Source of the DNA: Pholis gunnellus
Taxonomy: Eukaryota > Chordata > Actinopteri > Perciformes > Pholidae
Reading direction: 5' to 3'
DNA length: 64,000 nt
NCBI GenBank assembly: GCA_910591455.2
Contig: OU342823.1
Span: forward strand, 6,932,001-6,996,000
Shown here: positions 44,863 through 57,421 of the stretch, in pieces
Numbering within the stretch: position 1 is the first letter of the stretch
How the letters are laid out: every line of letters begins with the position of its first letter
Notes under the pieces: model-generated
Seen by the model: the letters and a program-made list of their open reading frames with translations, nothing else
Told to the model about the DNA's origin: nothing
Database searches by the model: none
Translations under genes and position numbers: made by a program

Positions 44863-45109
44863 GTGAGTAATCTGGACACCTGTGAAGCAAAGTAAACACC
44901 TGCAAGCATTTTCCTCCATGTTGGTTTATAATGACTTCCAACTAAACTATTTTTACGAGAAGCATGTAACAGCCCCTTCTGTACATAGTTGTTGGACGTT
45001 TTATGGTATCTTTTTCATATTTATATTGCATTTTTCTATTTTCTATTTCTTTAATTTTGCAGGACTTTGCCGAAATTTGATTTATTATGTTTGTTGTATG
45101 CATTAAACA
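44863..45109. other. A/T-rich stretch upstream of a retroposon-like tail
   Basis: It could be the decayed body of the retroposon whose tail follows. No coding remnant is legible. Confidence 0.35.
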
Positions 45110-45172
45110 CGGAGGGAAATTCCTTGTAAGTGAAAACCTGCTTGGCAATAAACCTTATTCTAATTCTGATAT
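45110..45172 (+). mobile_element. retroposon-like 3' tail, copy 2
   Basis: TTCCTTGTAAGTGAAAACC, CTTGGCAATAAACC and TAATTCTGATAT align with 9,995-10,050. It contains AATAAA at 45,147-45,152 or so, which here belongs to the element tail rather than to a host gene. Confidence 0.55.
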
Positions 45173-46059
45173 ATAACAAGACCAAAGGTTAAAAATGATA
45201 AACCTTTTTTCAGAGGAGGAGCCCCTGAAAATATTTTGCTGGTATTAAACCTGACACACACCAGACAAGACGTTTATAAAAAGACACAAAACCCCCACAA
45301 CAGCTGTCAGGCAATATGAGACTAAAATGTTGTAGTTTAAGGAATTTCGCCTCACAACAGAGCTGGTCACTCCGCGCGAGGTCAGTGAAGTGAGGATGGC
45401 TTATCACTGATGCAACCCTCACTAGCAGCATCGCTCGCTGGCCGTGAAGGCTCTTATCTGTCTGAGCTGTCAGAATCAAGGTCTGAACACATCTTTATCA
45501 GCCCTCCCCTCTACCACACTGGCTCCTGCAGCTAGACTGGTGGATGTTTGTCTTTGTTTGTTGTCGGCAGAGTTTGGCACCAGTGCATTATGCACTTGAG
45601 TCGAGACATTGTGGCAGAGGAATCACTGATGGCATCATCACCAGCAGAGATGTGTAACGTCACTGTGCTCTTAATCCTGACTGTCACATATTGGAAAACC
45701 AGAGACAGCTAATGACTTTTCTGTTCAGTAACATATGCTCACAGACAAACCTATTATCGTAGTTCATTGAAAATGCATTTACTCACTGTAATACATTCAT
45801 GTTCAAGGAAGCAGCTGAGAAGTGTAGATTTTGCGAGCCTCGGGATTACATCTCTTTGCGGATGATGTTGTTCTGTTTGTTGTTAAAATGTAGTTTGAGA
45901 TCAACACGTGGATTGGTAACGTCAGCTTGAAGGCAAAGCTTCCCATTTTCTGTGGACCAGCCCTCTCTTATGGTCATGAATTTTAATAGTAAGTGACTAA
46001 AAGAATGATAAGCCAAAAAGAGTTTCCTTCACAGGGTGCAAGGGATCATCTTCAGGGAA
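45173..46059. other. intergenic stretch, nothing recognised
   Basis: No supported gene. A minus frame at 45,210-45,479 lacks features. Confidence 0.5.
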
Positions 46060-46330
46060 AGCGTTAGGCGTTTAGAGTAGAGCCATTGCTCCATTTGAGA
46101 TGTTTGGGAATCTGATCAGGTTGCCTACCGGATGCCCCTGGCCAGGAATTCTGCACATGTCCAACTGGGAGAGTTGGGGAAAGACTCACAACAGAATGGG
46201 ATAATATTTCCAATTTTGCCTGGAATGCCTTAAGATCCTCCAAAAGGAGCTGGAAGACCTGCTTGGGGGAAGGAAAAATGCCTCGGATACCCTATTTATC
46301 CTGTTACCACCATGACTTGAACTCATGCAA
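46060..46330 (+). mobile_element. decayed LINE-like 3' coding remnant
   Basis: 'tgagatgtttgggaatctgatcagg', 'cctaccggatgcccctggcc', 'cacatgtccaactgggag', 'ttgcctggaatgcctta' and 'caaaaggagctggaagacctgcttgggg' follow, from memory, the end of a very common fish non-LTR retrotransposon reading frame (EMF..LIR.P.G...., QEELE.L.G). Frame-breaking changes such as an in-frame TAA after NRMG show that it is dead. The clade is not assigned. Confidence 0.55.
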
Positions 46331-46864
46331 TATTTGACAACCCCTGAGAAAAGACCATGTTTGTATTGACTGAATGCACTTTTTGGATGGTTTTACTTCC
46401 AATACATTTGGGCATTTTATGGAAAATAAAGTGAAATTGGAAGTAGTGAGACACTGTTACAGTCTGATTAGGGATTTGGTTGAAAACACATTCATGCAAT
46501 GCCAGTGATAAGATTAGCTTTTGTTTTAGCTGTTTTAATATTTACTCTGATCCAATTATAACTTCTTGTCTTCACTACTTTAGGCAAAAGTTTCCCCCTG
46601 AGGCATCTCCTCCCATAAGTCCACCAGAAAAGTGCATTAAAGCGCAGGGAAAGGGAGAGAAACCACACCAGTGAGCAGGAGCAGGAGTAGCAGGGGGAGG
46701 AGGACTTAACTGGAGTGTGTTAATTTGTATTTGGAGTTGTGATGTCTGAGGGGTGGGCTGGATTAGAAAAGCGGCGGTCCGTAGAGAGACACTAGGAGTC
46801 GGATTTCAGCTTTGCGAGGGCCCCTCGAGTCCGACTCACTGAAGCTGCCTTTGTTTGACTGGGA

Positions 46865-46867
<3 letters not shown>
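46331..46867. other. stretch upstream of the polypurine tract, nothing recognised
   Basis: No clear TATA box or CpG island. It might contain a promoter for the exon-like segment at 47.06 kb, but nothing specific is visible. Confidence 0.4.
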
Positions 46868-46934
<67 letters not shown>

Positions 46935-46989
46935 AAGCGAGAGGAGGAGGAGGAGGAGGAGGAGGAGGAGGAGGAGGAGGAGGAGGAGA
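46868..46989. repeat. compound (GA)n-(GGA)n polypurine tract
   Basis: About 33 GA units (46,868-46,933) are followed, after a short AGCAAGCGA break, by about 16 GGA/GAG units (to 46,989). All-purine sequence of about 120 bp is capable of triplex (H-DNA) formation. Ser/Leu-, Pro-, Arg/Glu- and Glu-rich frames on both strands are artefacts. Confidence 0.95.
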
Positions 46990-47061
46990 GTGCAAGGCTT
47001 TTAGTTTGGAGTGAGTGAGAGAGAGTGACAGAGTGAGCTCCATCTCTCTCTCTCTTACCAG

Positions 47062-47130
47062 GGCTACCACACATGAACAGGACAACTTTAGTTTGGATCT
47101 AAGCTTAACATCACTGAAGATGACTTCACG
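47062..47130 (+). CDS. exon-like segment, 69 bp, open in one frame; unrecognised
   Basis: The acceptor CATCTCTCTCTCTCTTACCAG and donor CACG|GTAAATG bound 69 bp that are open throughout in one frame: ATTHEQDNFSLDLSLTSLKM then TSR, starting one base in and ending two bases into the Arg codon (symmetric, cassette-compatible). An ATG at 47,120 (AAG ATG ACT TCA CG) could instead make this a 5' UTR plus initiating exon, preceded by a 9-codon uORF. It lies 70 bp after the polypurine tract. No homologue is recognised. Confidence 0.3.
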
Positions 47131-49425
47131 GTAAATGAAAGGCACTGTGTTCTCTTCGGAGAAGTTGTTTTATATCAACATTTTGGTCAGTTTTCCAACT
47201 CTTTACTCCTGTCTTTATACAGCATTCCCCCCTGGTTCTTTGGATTATTTCTACTCGCGCTCCGGTTCTGCTGCCGTCCCTCCTCTGCTCAGCTGTTGGA
47301 CGGTATGTGCACTCTGTTTGTCTGTTATTGCTGGATCGTGTGTTTTTTCTTCTTCTTCTGCTGTTGCTGAACTTTCTGCTGGCTCATGACTTTTGATCTG
47401 CTGAATATGAATGGTGAAACTGTTGCGCTCTGGTACTGGAAACAGATGGTTTTATATTTAGGTACAGGATGATATTACTTTAAGAAAGATTATTAAAAAA
47501 GCTAAATTAAACAACATTGGTATACTGTGTTGTTGGGAGATCATGTGAATGTTGAGGTGACATTGTGAACTTAATGAATGTCATAGTTATGTTCAAATAG
47601 TGATGTTGTAGCTTACAAAATATTCAGAAAGGCAAGCAAAGTTCTCTATTAATTCAATATTTAGCTTTCACGCTTCATGCACATGTAGATGATAATTAAA
47701 GTGTCTCTATAGCAGAGACCATGGGAAAGTCTTTAGGGGTTTTACGTTTGCGTTTTGAAAGGCATATTGGCTTTAAGACCCCCACATTTGATAAGATCAG
47801 TTTGTCCCATGGGATGCTTAATGTGGGATTGGAATGTGTCCAAAGTCACTTTACATTGAACTGTTTATACTGGAAGTATAACGGTGTGGAGAGGGAAACA
47901 TGGCATTCCCCAAACTTTTGGGAACCATTGTTTTTAGATGAACCTTTAACCTTTAATGACACCAGAGCCCATAAGGGAGACACCTGCAGGCTCCTGTGCT
48001 GTGTTCTGTGTGATGGTTTCAATTATATCTCGACTGATATGTTTCTCAGGCCCCCGCCGTCTTTACTGACTGTTTTCACAGCTTAAATCTAGATTTTCTC
48101 CACCATGAACGGATCAATCGGGACCCGTCAACATGTTCACAATTAGTGCCGAAAGCACTGCAGAGTTTGTTTTCCATTGCAATTGGAAACAGGCCTCCCA
48201 ACGTGCACGTTGACTGACAGGCTCTGCAATCAGTAGCAGTGCACAACTAAGGCAGCGGAGATGAAGTAATGCTACTGAGTTTTGAATGTGTGTGTGTTGG
48301 AAAGTGCTTGTCAGAGATGAAGGTCATTGTCAGTTATGTCTGAGAGCTTCATTTTATTACTTTTCATCCTTGAGACAGGCCAATTTGCGATCGCTGCTGT
48401 CGTCAGTGTGCTGGAATCCAGATTGGCATTTGCAGCTACGTGTGTGTGGGTATCTTGACCTATGATTACCACAAGGACCTCCATGTCACAAAAGCAGCAT
48501 TGTCAAGGCCCGGTCAAATAATTACGGGGTCTCTTTAGCTAACGTGGCCCCACGGAGCTTAATTTTCCGAGTCTGACATTTTAAATTAAACACCACTTTG
48601 GCTCAAAAACTGCAACTGCTTTGCAATAAAAAAACCCTGTCCCTAATTATGAGACGAAGTGGAATATGATCTTGTTGGAGTGAGTTTTGACTCAAAATAA
48701 GTTTTGGATGTTTGCAGAACAGCAGAACTTGACAATAGATGTGTCTAAAGACTAAAGAAAGGCCTTTAAAGTGTGATTTCATGGTCCACTTTCCTCTACT
48801 CTAGATCCTGCAGAGCCTTGCTGAGCCAGAGGCTCCGCTGTCAGGCTGTTTGTGCTTTTGCCATATTCCTCTGCCATGATTCACTTTTTCAAGAGTGGGG
48901 AAAAAAGAAGTGTGTGTGTGTGTGTGCGAACGCATGCTGGCTCACTTGCCAGAGAGAGAGCACCGGGGACAAATATTTCCAGCTGTAAATATTCTTGAAA
49001 ACAGAGCTGTCGCCGTGGCAACATTAACATTTCTGTGCTCGATTGTTGGAATACAACCGATATAATCTGTGTCCTCAGTGTGAAAGAGTGCATGCTGCTT
49101 CTTTCAGCTGTGCCTGTTAGTGTGGTTGCAGCAGAATTGAATTTACAGACAAGAGTACAAATCTGCATTGTTTGGTTGTGTGAAACACACAGTGAATGGA
49201 TTTTTTGTTGTTTTATTTTTGCTAATTCAGTGCTCCGCCTCCGAAGAATGAGAACTTAGCAGTGGCTTAAACATATCGCTTTGACATATCGCCCAGCTGC
49301 ATCTGTGACTAAGCGATAAACATATTGAAAGTTAAATAATTTAGCACACGAATGAACGAGTGCAAGAAAGATAAAGCCATACGAGTGTGTGAATGAACAA
49401 ATGCTTCAGCTCGGGATGTGCCCCT
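47131..49425. other. stretch with nothing firmly recognised
   Basis: A 121-codon + frame at 47,721-48,086 starts in a fair Kozak context (accATGGGA) but shows no domain, signal peptide or splice evidence. It may be chance. A short GT run lies at about 48,909-48,926. Confidence 0.4.
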
Positions 49426-49429
49426 CGCT

Positions 49430-49960
49430 AGTCGGCACCACATATATTGGTTGATTAAACCCATTATTATCGACCTGATTACTGACCGGCTTGGTTCAGG
49501 GGTCAGTCTGGTTCTCTCCCGATCGACTGGATTGGCTCACTGAAACTAGCCGACTAGCTAGATGGGTAGCTAGCACATATGCTAAAGGATAAAGCTAAGC
49601 TACAGACTAAGCAGGCTAACGCCAGCTGGCTTGATGAATCAAACTTGCACACGTAGATTCTGATGGTTTAGGTGACGCCAAACCAGGACTCTTCTTAGAC
49701 CACAGTCCCTGCCGGGGTCACTTTGCACCACACACAGGGTTCCTGAGGCACAGTCCTTAGCCGGGCGACCGGAGCGGACACAGTTCCATAAGATTTGGTT
49801 ATTGAAAAATGTAATACACGATTTAAAATGTCTCTTGTATGATATACGCGATACTTTTTTGGACAATTGTGTATTTTCTTACTTTTAAGACTAAACGACT
49901 AGTCTTAAGTTTATATTTTTATCTCAACATCAGGAAAATTAGTCGTTAGGAACATTCCTA
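49430..49960. repeat. probable dispersed DNA-element remnant
   Basis: 'gataaagctaagctacagac', 'cgactggattggctcactg' and 'actaaacgactagtcttaa...aattagtcgttaggaacattcc' resemble, from memory, non-autonomous repeats of teleosts. CTAAACGACTA (49,892) and TTAGTCGTTAG (49,939) form short inverted copies. It is non-coding. Confidence 0.35.
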
Positions 49961-52900
49961 GCATTGAAAAACAAAACAATTAGTGAATTAATGAATGAAC
50001 ATATGTAATTATTAATAATAATGAGGTAAATAAATGAATGATACAAGTAATCAATTAGTATGTGAGCAGATTAATTAAGGAACAAATGCATGATCTCACT
50101 GCAGTGGAATATCTTATCAAGATGTTTAAAAGTCAACAAAGCATCATAGTGGCTTTGCACCGAGTCATCTTCAATAAGCCTTTGTTGTTCTATAGTTCAT
50201 GCTTTTCATTCTACAGAAGAATCATAAAAGCATGATCTTAATCTTTACTAATGAGCAACTTGTTGACAAACATATAACATATTTCGCTGGTGCACTGCTC
50301 GTTATGCATACACATATACGCACACGTACACTTGCACACGCTTGCGTATGCTTATCAGCCACACCCACCGAAAGAGGATGCATATGCACATCTGCTGTGC
50401 ACATGGTCGTTATTCCCAAATGTTGAAGAGAATGCCCGGGACACAGTTGGCTGTTACGGATAATGAATATGATGATGTGGTTGATGATGCGAGTCTCAGA
50501 GAATTTGGTTATGGTACTTACGTTGAGGCGATTATAATGATGATAATCATGATGATGATGATGATGATGGCGAGGACAAGAGTGACATGAAAATGACGAA
50601 GATGACTATGATGCGAGTCCGTAGAGATCAGTGACGTGTATGAAGGGTGTTGCTGGATGTAACCAACACAGAATCATGATGTTTTAGTCTCAAACAGATT
50701 CATAATTGGAACACATTCGACCTGCAGATGAAGCTGTTTGGATAAATGTCACTCTTGCGTCACCGATGGGCTTCAAGTTCATTTGAAGAGTTTGCCTCCA
50801 AAACAAAGCAGATACCATTTTGGAAGCAAACTGACATTCCCTGTTTTATCTGACTTTTAAGTAAAACAAAGTCTGGTCTACTAACAAAGGCAGGACTCGT
50901 CAATTTCATCTTTTTTATCTGCTGTTTGTTCAGAGAAGGTCAACTGAGTTTGCTTCCCCTCCCACAGCTCAAGTTTATCAATATTTCAACCTCACCAACC
51001 GTTACATCAGCACCACTAGTCCTGAACTAAACCAGAAGTGCAACCCAGTGCAGGTTTAGGTCAATCTTTTTATGCAAGAAGTGTACGCTGCACATGGCAT
51101 CTAAACTTATTACTGATGAAAAAAACACCATAAAAACATTCCCCAAGAACATAGAAAGCTGCAGAAGGAATAAAGGGAACCAGACTTTGGTCTGTTGTAG
51201 TTAAAAGGAAGACTGGCGAAGCATCTCTGCTTTATTAGCTGGTAAAATTGAACACAAAACCCTATGACTCACTTTCTTAGTTGATGCATAAATGTGTCTG
51301 CAAAATGTTGTGTTATTAAACAGTTTACAGCCTCCTCTCCTCTCCTGTGTCCAAGCGAAAGCTGCGTAGAAGGCGATGTTAAAGTGGAGAAAGTAAATCA
51401 AAACAGGGATGTGACAGAAGCTGTTACCTGAAGCTTTGCTTTCTCACTTATGTCCACACAAATATGTTGCGTTCATTTAATCTGTTACTTTATTAGCATG
51501 AACTCAGCTGAACATACAATAGGTATCAGTGACACCTGTAGATTGGCTCTTCGTTGTTGTCAGGAGAAGTAAGATGGCACTGAGTTTAAGGAGGTAATGT
51601 GTAATTCCTTCCATTTGGTCTTGACTCTGACTTGAAGAGACTCTGGTTTGGCTTCAGTTTGATGGTCATCACCCTGCAGAGAGCTAACATGACGTTATGA
51701 TTCAAAGTGTAATTTAAACTCAAGCACAGTAAGATTGTCGGCGCCGTCCAACAATGATTTCATGAATGAGCAAAAAAAACAGCAGCGGGGACTTTTAAAG
51801 TCGGTGACATTTTCCTATTAATGAATGTCCAGTTTGTTCCCAGATGACGTAACACACAAGTCAGTCTGCTTCTATCCTGTTCATGAAACTTATTTTTTAC
51901 ACGTATCGCTGTGGAATGCATGATACAAGGCAGGTCTTTCCTGAGGAATGAATCCCATCGATGTGCACCAACGCTGTCAACAATTTCAAAACAAAACAAA
52001 GGACGACTCACCAAACGTTAGGCAAGGTACAAGTGGCCAGATGTTCTTTTGTGTACACTCTGCATGTTGAGAGTATTATGAGGTCATGATGTAAGTAGCG
52101 TTTACATCTTAGATATTTGGCAGATGCTCACATGAAAAGTAATTCACTGTTACAAAACCATAAATACAAAATATATTCTGTCAGGGTTGATTATTATGCT
52201 GATGTGGTTATCTGGTACAGTGAGAGAGCTTTTTTTTAACTTTTTGGCTCAAGAACACTTTGGCAAAATGATGGACATGTGATCAGGATTTCTGGACTTG
52301 GTCGTTGTTGGGTCACACTTTTCCTTCCTATCCAGTTCGACGTGCCAGGCTGGAGCTTAGCTGTCCATTTGATCTGCCTCATATCGGAAGCAAAAGTCCC
52401 ATCATCGAACAGAAAACTGAAAAGTTAAACAAAAAAATGTCCCAGGAGTGACCACGTAATATCTTCTCCCTTTAAACTCGAAACATTCAAACCCATGAGT
52501 CTCTGAAACTTCAACAGATTCATAATTGAATCCCCTCTGAATTAACTGGATTTATATTTGTGTGCTTGTTCTTGGGAGAGTGACACGAGCCCTTTCTGTG
52601 GCTGTTTACTCAGCCATGTGTCTGCAAGCTTAAACTGATCCAAGATGCTCTGCGGGTTGTGTGTGTTGCACATGTATCTGCATCCCAGAGCTTTTATTTT
52701 TACTTTGAACAACTGTTAGATTTGGTCCAATAGGACAGCTGTTTCCATCTTCTTCTGGCTCCTGATTCATTTCTTTCACTCATAAATAGATGCAGCTTGT
52801 TGTTTTTGTCACTTCCTCCCAGTGATGAGTTTGACTTTGACTTTATTTTTACTCTTTGTTTTTGATGAGGAGATGTGACGAACTCATGGAAACAGGAGAC

Positions 52901-54029
52901 AATGTCAAAGCAGTAAATGGATCACTATTATAATAATATTAATATTATTAGTGATTCCGCTGACTAAACACTTTGTAGATGTCTGCTCCACAGTCCCCGG
53001 GCCTCGATGATTGTATCTGCAAATTATCTAGAATAAACCCCCAAACCAAAAACATGTGCGTTATCCTGAGGGGTAAACAGGAACCGCTTAATGCGTCCGG
53101 GACACAACAAGCCACTATACTATGGTCTTGAACGAGATAGAGGACTTTCTTCAACGTGTCAAACCAGAGGACAAACACAGGATGTGTTAAGTATGGGATG
53201 GATTCTGTGTGGGAGGCTGACCTCCGTCCTTTGTACTCTTATAGTTTATTGCTGTCTGTTTTATTTTAGAAAAGAAACGTACAAGTGATATGTAATTTAG
53301 TGGGACATTTTTTACAACGTATTGTTACCAATTTGGGATTCTTAAGATAACACATCTTTGTTTAACCCTTTCAATTAATTCTTCCTTATCTGAACATCAG
53401 TCATCACTCATTGAAATCAAAGCTTCGGCCATCAAAGAGCTTTTACACTAAATGTCCTGAACGCCGTTTGATGTGGTCGACTGTTCTCTCTCCACCTTGC
53501 CTTCATTTTGAAGTTTGGACGGAGAAGCACTTTGCCTCCTTTCTCTGCTGTTGTTGTTGTTTATGCTGTCTTTCCATGTCATGTTTTTAATTCCAAAATG
53601 TGACACATCTATATATCAGCAGCTGACTTTAAGTATATTGATCCTTTTCTTCTGCTTTGATTGTGCATTTTATACATATAAGGCACCTGTGCATCCCCTC
53701 CCCTTTCCATCTTAAGTGGTCACATGACCCTGAAGTTTCTCTCAGTGGATGCCGAGGGCTAATATAGCAGAACCAAAAATGAGCACATTTAAAACCTTAG
53801 GGAGCAACACTTTGAGGGCGTCATGGCGGCTTCCTTCCTGTGAATTAATGTTATTTCTTCATTTTTTGGGGGGTATAACCATGTTGAGCATCCACACATA
53901 TGTCATAGGTCACGTGTTTTGGTGCATTTACACAGCTTTAAAGCTTAGAGGAGCAGGCCTGCGACTTGAGGATAATAAATGATAAACCCCAGACCAGCTT
54001 GGAAAAGAGAAAATCTTTCTATCACGACC
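49961..54029. other. intergenic stretch, nothing recognised apart from a small GAT repeat
   Basis: (GAT)n-rich sequence at about 50,535-50,570. Frames throughout are short and unsupported. Confidence 0.5.
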
Positions 54030-54130
54030 ACACCCACTGACGGAGTTCCCTTGAGCAAGGCTCCTAACTGCCCATTGCTCATGGAGAGCTGTTCAGTGGC
54101 TAATGACAGACTGTGGCTGTTGGCGAAGTG
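54030..54130 (+). mobile_element. SINE body fragment
   Basis: GAGTTCCCTTGAGCAAGGCTCCTAACTGCC-type sequence (landmark TTGAGCAAGGC at 54,051-54,061) followed by 'cattgctcatggagagctgttcagtgg' matches the body of the SINE at 43,640-43,720 and the remembered family consensus. Head and tail are missing. Confidence 0.55.
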
Positions 54131-55094
54131 AGTGCCACTGCAAGTGTGACGCAGGATGAAGAGAAAATTCCCCTCTGTAGCTGAGTGTTGGAAGATTACA
54201 GCACATAAACATGGTTACGGTTGTAAAGGGCATGCTTGTGACTGAACCACAGTACATCCTGTGTACTACGAGGAAGTTAATAGAACGTATACGTCTTCCT
54301 GCATATTTGCTCATAGGTTGCCGTCAGACGGGATTAGAGGTGCATCAAAACTGCAATTTACGATAATGTAACGTGCCTCTGAATGGGCATGTTTGTTTTT
54401 CCGGGAGCGGCCGGCTTCCTGGCTTTTTGCACCACAGAAGCCCCGATGGGTGAAAACATGGAATGTTCTGACGGCCTGGAAAGAGTCTGTCAGGGCCGGA
54501 AAGACAGTTGAAACAAGCAGGTGTCTGTTCAGCCGGGTGGGGACCACAGAGTGGGAGAGAGGACATGTCCCGTCATACATGATGAGCTCATGGAGTGCAG
54601 AGCAGCCGTGTGTGGCTATAAAACATGCACAGTTATTTACTTCAATCCTTGTTAAATTTGCATTGACATGTGTGTAGATGTATGCAGCGTGTTTCTGCTC
54701 CGGTGTCTGCGCTGCAGATGGAGTGCTCCTCTAATGACAGAGCAGTTGTTGGCGGGAACAGATTTATGAAGGTTTCCTTTTCTTTTTCTTTGACTCTGAA
54801 ATATCACCTTTACCCTCCTTTGCTCACTGATCTCTTTGATTAGTGTGTTGCATCAAAACCAGGATGTTGGTGTTGAAGATGAGGATGTTTTCCTGCCTGT
54901 GTAATCTTATTGCCACTTTGACTGAAGGTAACGCCTCATTTGAAGTCAGGTTATGTCTTTTTGGAAGTTAAGCTAATCATCGGTAAAAGCACTACCAGGA
55001 GAATCGAAGCGATTCAATTCAAATTCTAGACTTTAACATCGAGACATTACAGGGAAAATCTCACTCAACAAACACAGGCTTTAATTTGCTCCTA
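54131..55094. other. intergenic stretch, nothing recognised
   Basis: Opposed frames at 54,311-54,677 on both strands are unsupported. Confidence 0.45.
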
Positions 55095-55262
55095 TAACCG
55101 CCTCCACTTTTGTAGTATTTGCTCCCCTTCAGCCGTAAGAGCACTAATGTGGTCGACCACTAATGTTGGACGATAAGGCCTGGCTCCTCCCAAAGAAGAT
55201 GTTTGATGGGGTTGATGCCAGAGCTCTGGTGAGGTGGTCCAGTCAAAGTTCTTCCACACCAG
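55095..55262 (-). mobile_element. Tc1-like DNA transposon relic, copy 1 (transposase 3' part, antisense)
   Basis: Read on the minus strand it gives GVEEL, DWTTSPEL and, after a frame change, GINPIKHLLWEE, matching the DW.AQSPDLNPIEHLWDE region of Tc1/mariner transposases, which holds the last catalytic acidic residue of the DDE/D triad. Here that Glu is replaced by Lys in IKH. The + strand landmark CACTAATGTTGGACGATAAG aligns with the second relic at 62,617. A deletion of about 28 bp relative to the other copy and frameshifts show that it is dead. No terminal inverted repeats were found. Confidence 0.75.
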
Positions 55263-57324
55263 AATATCTCTGAAGGATCAAGATTAAGATGTGTACATGG
55301 GGTGTCCACATAGTTTCTCTTCACTATCTTGCTCGGTGAATACAAAATCGTAGGTCTACTTTTAATAAAACTGGCTCAAGCTTACCCAAGGTCAGAGACC
55401 CGGCAGTGTTACTGGTATGTTGTCCCAACCTTGAACCTTCATAGCTCTGGTTTTGTCTCCTGTCTAGGTGATAGATGACTTCTGGTCATCGGCAAACAAC
55501 CAAAAAAAAGACTTCAAAGACCTTGAGTCTTGAGTTTAAACTCACCACAGAAACTCACACGTTGCTTTCATTTGTCTTGTTTCTGAAGTTGGAACATGTT
55601 TTCCCAGTCTGAAGACCACCAGCTTGATTCCCATTGAAATGACGAGGGGCTCTTATGATGTCTTTTTGGTGGACTTCATTGGCGGTTTTCTTTGGCAGCC
55701 TGAAGCGTAATGGAGGGAGACGATGGTTTGTAGCAAAAGAGTGACAAACATTCCCTGAAGAGCATCTGCAGAGGGTCCTGAGTGTTTCACAGTTGGAGGT
55801 GGGATTAGTGGTGGTGTTGATGGCGTTTTTGGCGTGTGTCACTATGTGTGTGTGTCTGTGTGTGTGTGTGTGCGCTCAGCTGGTCCGCAGCTGCGTTGTT
55901 TTTAAACACACAGTCCACCCACCTCCTGAAAAACCCCACCACAACTCTAATTAATGGTGTGGTCTCAATTGACCTTATTGTGTCCCCACCACTGGTGAGT
56001 AAACGTCAACAAACATCTGCCTTCTGCCCTCCTCTCTTTTCTTTGTTTAATTACTGTCTTACTTTGCATACCTTCATTCATGTGTCAGAGCCTGGTTCTG
56101 TCCTTTTTCATTCATTAGCTATCTACCTCTCTCTGTTTACCTGAGCGTTCTTTCTTCCTCTTCCTTTAAAGCGGAGTGCTGTTTACTGTACTGTGTGTTT
56201 ATTTATCCTGCAAATTTATGGAGGAAATGATTTCACAAAGTATGTGAAAATTAGTCATTTTCTCACCCTGGTTTGCGGTTAGCTCCCTGCCGCAGTGTCT
56301 GATGTCGGCCTCTCATTAGCACTAACAGTTGTTATGTTTATGCATGTGGTAGACTCTCTCATTTACACCCCTCCCACACCATGAATATGTTGCACATTGC
56401 CATCAAAAAGAAAGAAAAAAGCCCTCCGTGGTGGTAAATAAGCCTTTTATTAAATCAGACTGCTGTTACTGCAGAGTACCCTCCGGTCTTTCCCTCCATG
56501 TTGCCCTTCTCTTACAGTGTAAGCGCTCACAAAGACAGAGATGGTAAGATAGAAGATGTAACGCCTTCAACATTGACTGGAGTAGGGTTGTGGCTTCGGA
56601 TCACAGCATTCAAACTCGGATACGACAGACTTTTGCGAGCTGGAATCAAGAAGGCTGCAAACAGAAATGATGTCAAACATCTAGTAACTCTCTGACTTGG
56701 AGGACTTAATATAGATTTGTTTCATATGATGTAATGACGTGTCCTAAGCTGTTGAGGTCTCTGTAATTATACTTAATGATGGTCTGCAATTAAAGAGTTT
56801 CCCAAAGGGATTCTAACAAACAGCTTCACTGTTTATGAGAGAAGCATTTTGGGTGTTTTTCATTTCTCTGCCCTCTTTCATCATTGTCAAAGCTGGATGT
56901 CACTCCGGTACAGTCCTGCCTTCAATGAATCTGAAACACTTCTAATAAGCAAAGAGCGGCCAGAGATGTGATTTTGATTACTTTCCTCTTTGTATACAGT
57001 GTATTGCAGAGATATACGAATGTGTCTTCTCTGTGTATTATCTTAATGTTAGAATTAAAGTCATGTTGGGCCAGTTCATTTGAGCTTTTACTTTAAAGAG
57101 AAAGCAAGTTTCACATCTGCCCAGTTTAAAATGAAATCCTGGTTCGTGCACTAAAGTTGACAAGCAAAGCAAGTGCAGCCATAATGAACCATGTCAGACA
57201 ATACAATGGAAGAAATATCATCAGGCTGGCATTGTTTTCTCAAACACTAGTTGATTCAAGTGTTGAAAATTGATTGATGGTTGATTGGGAGAGCAGAGCA
57301 AATTGAACTCTTTGTATAGTGCCT
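55263..57324. other. intergenic stretch, nothing recognised
   Basis: A 95-codon minus frame at 55,555-55,842 has no recognised domain. A (GT)n lies at about 55,844-55,873. Confidence 0.45.
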
Positions 57325-57421
57325 TTCTTCTTCTTCTTCTTCTTCTTCTTCTTCTTCTTCTTCTTCTTCTTCTTCTTCTTCTTCTTCTTCTTCTTCTTCT
57401 TCTTCTTCTTCCTCCTCCTCC
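57325..57421. repeat. (TTC)n trinucleotide repeat with CCT end
   Basis: About 28 uninterrupted TTC units then four CCT units; the minus strand is pure (GAA)n. Poly-Lys/Glu/Leu/Phe frames read here are artefacts. Confidence 0.97.

Noticed and set aside
46763..47145. Ser-, Leu- and Glu-rich frames on both strands
   Set aside because: Direct translations of the (GA)n/(GGA)n tract.
47721..48086. 121-codon plus-strand frame with fair Kozak context
   Set aside because: No domain, signal peptide, splice site or family resemblance; length is within chance for 64 kb.
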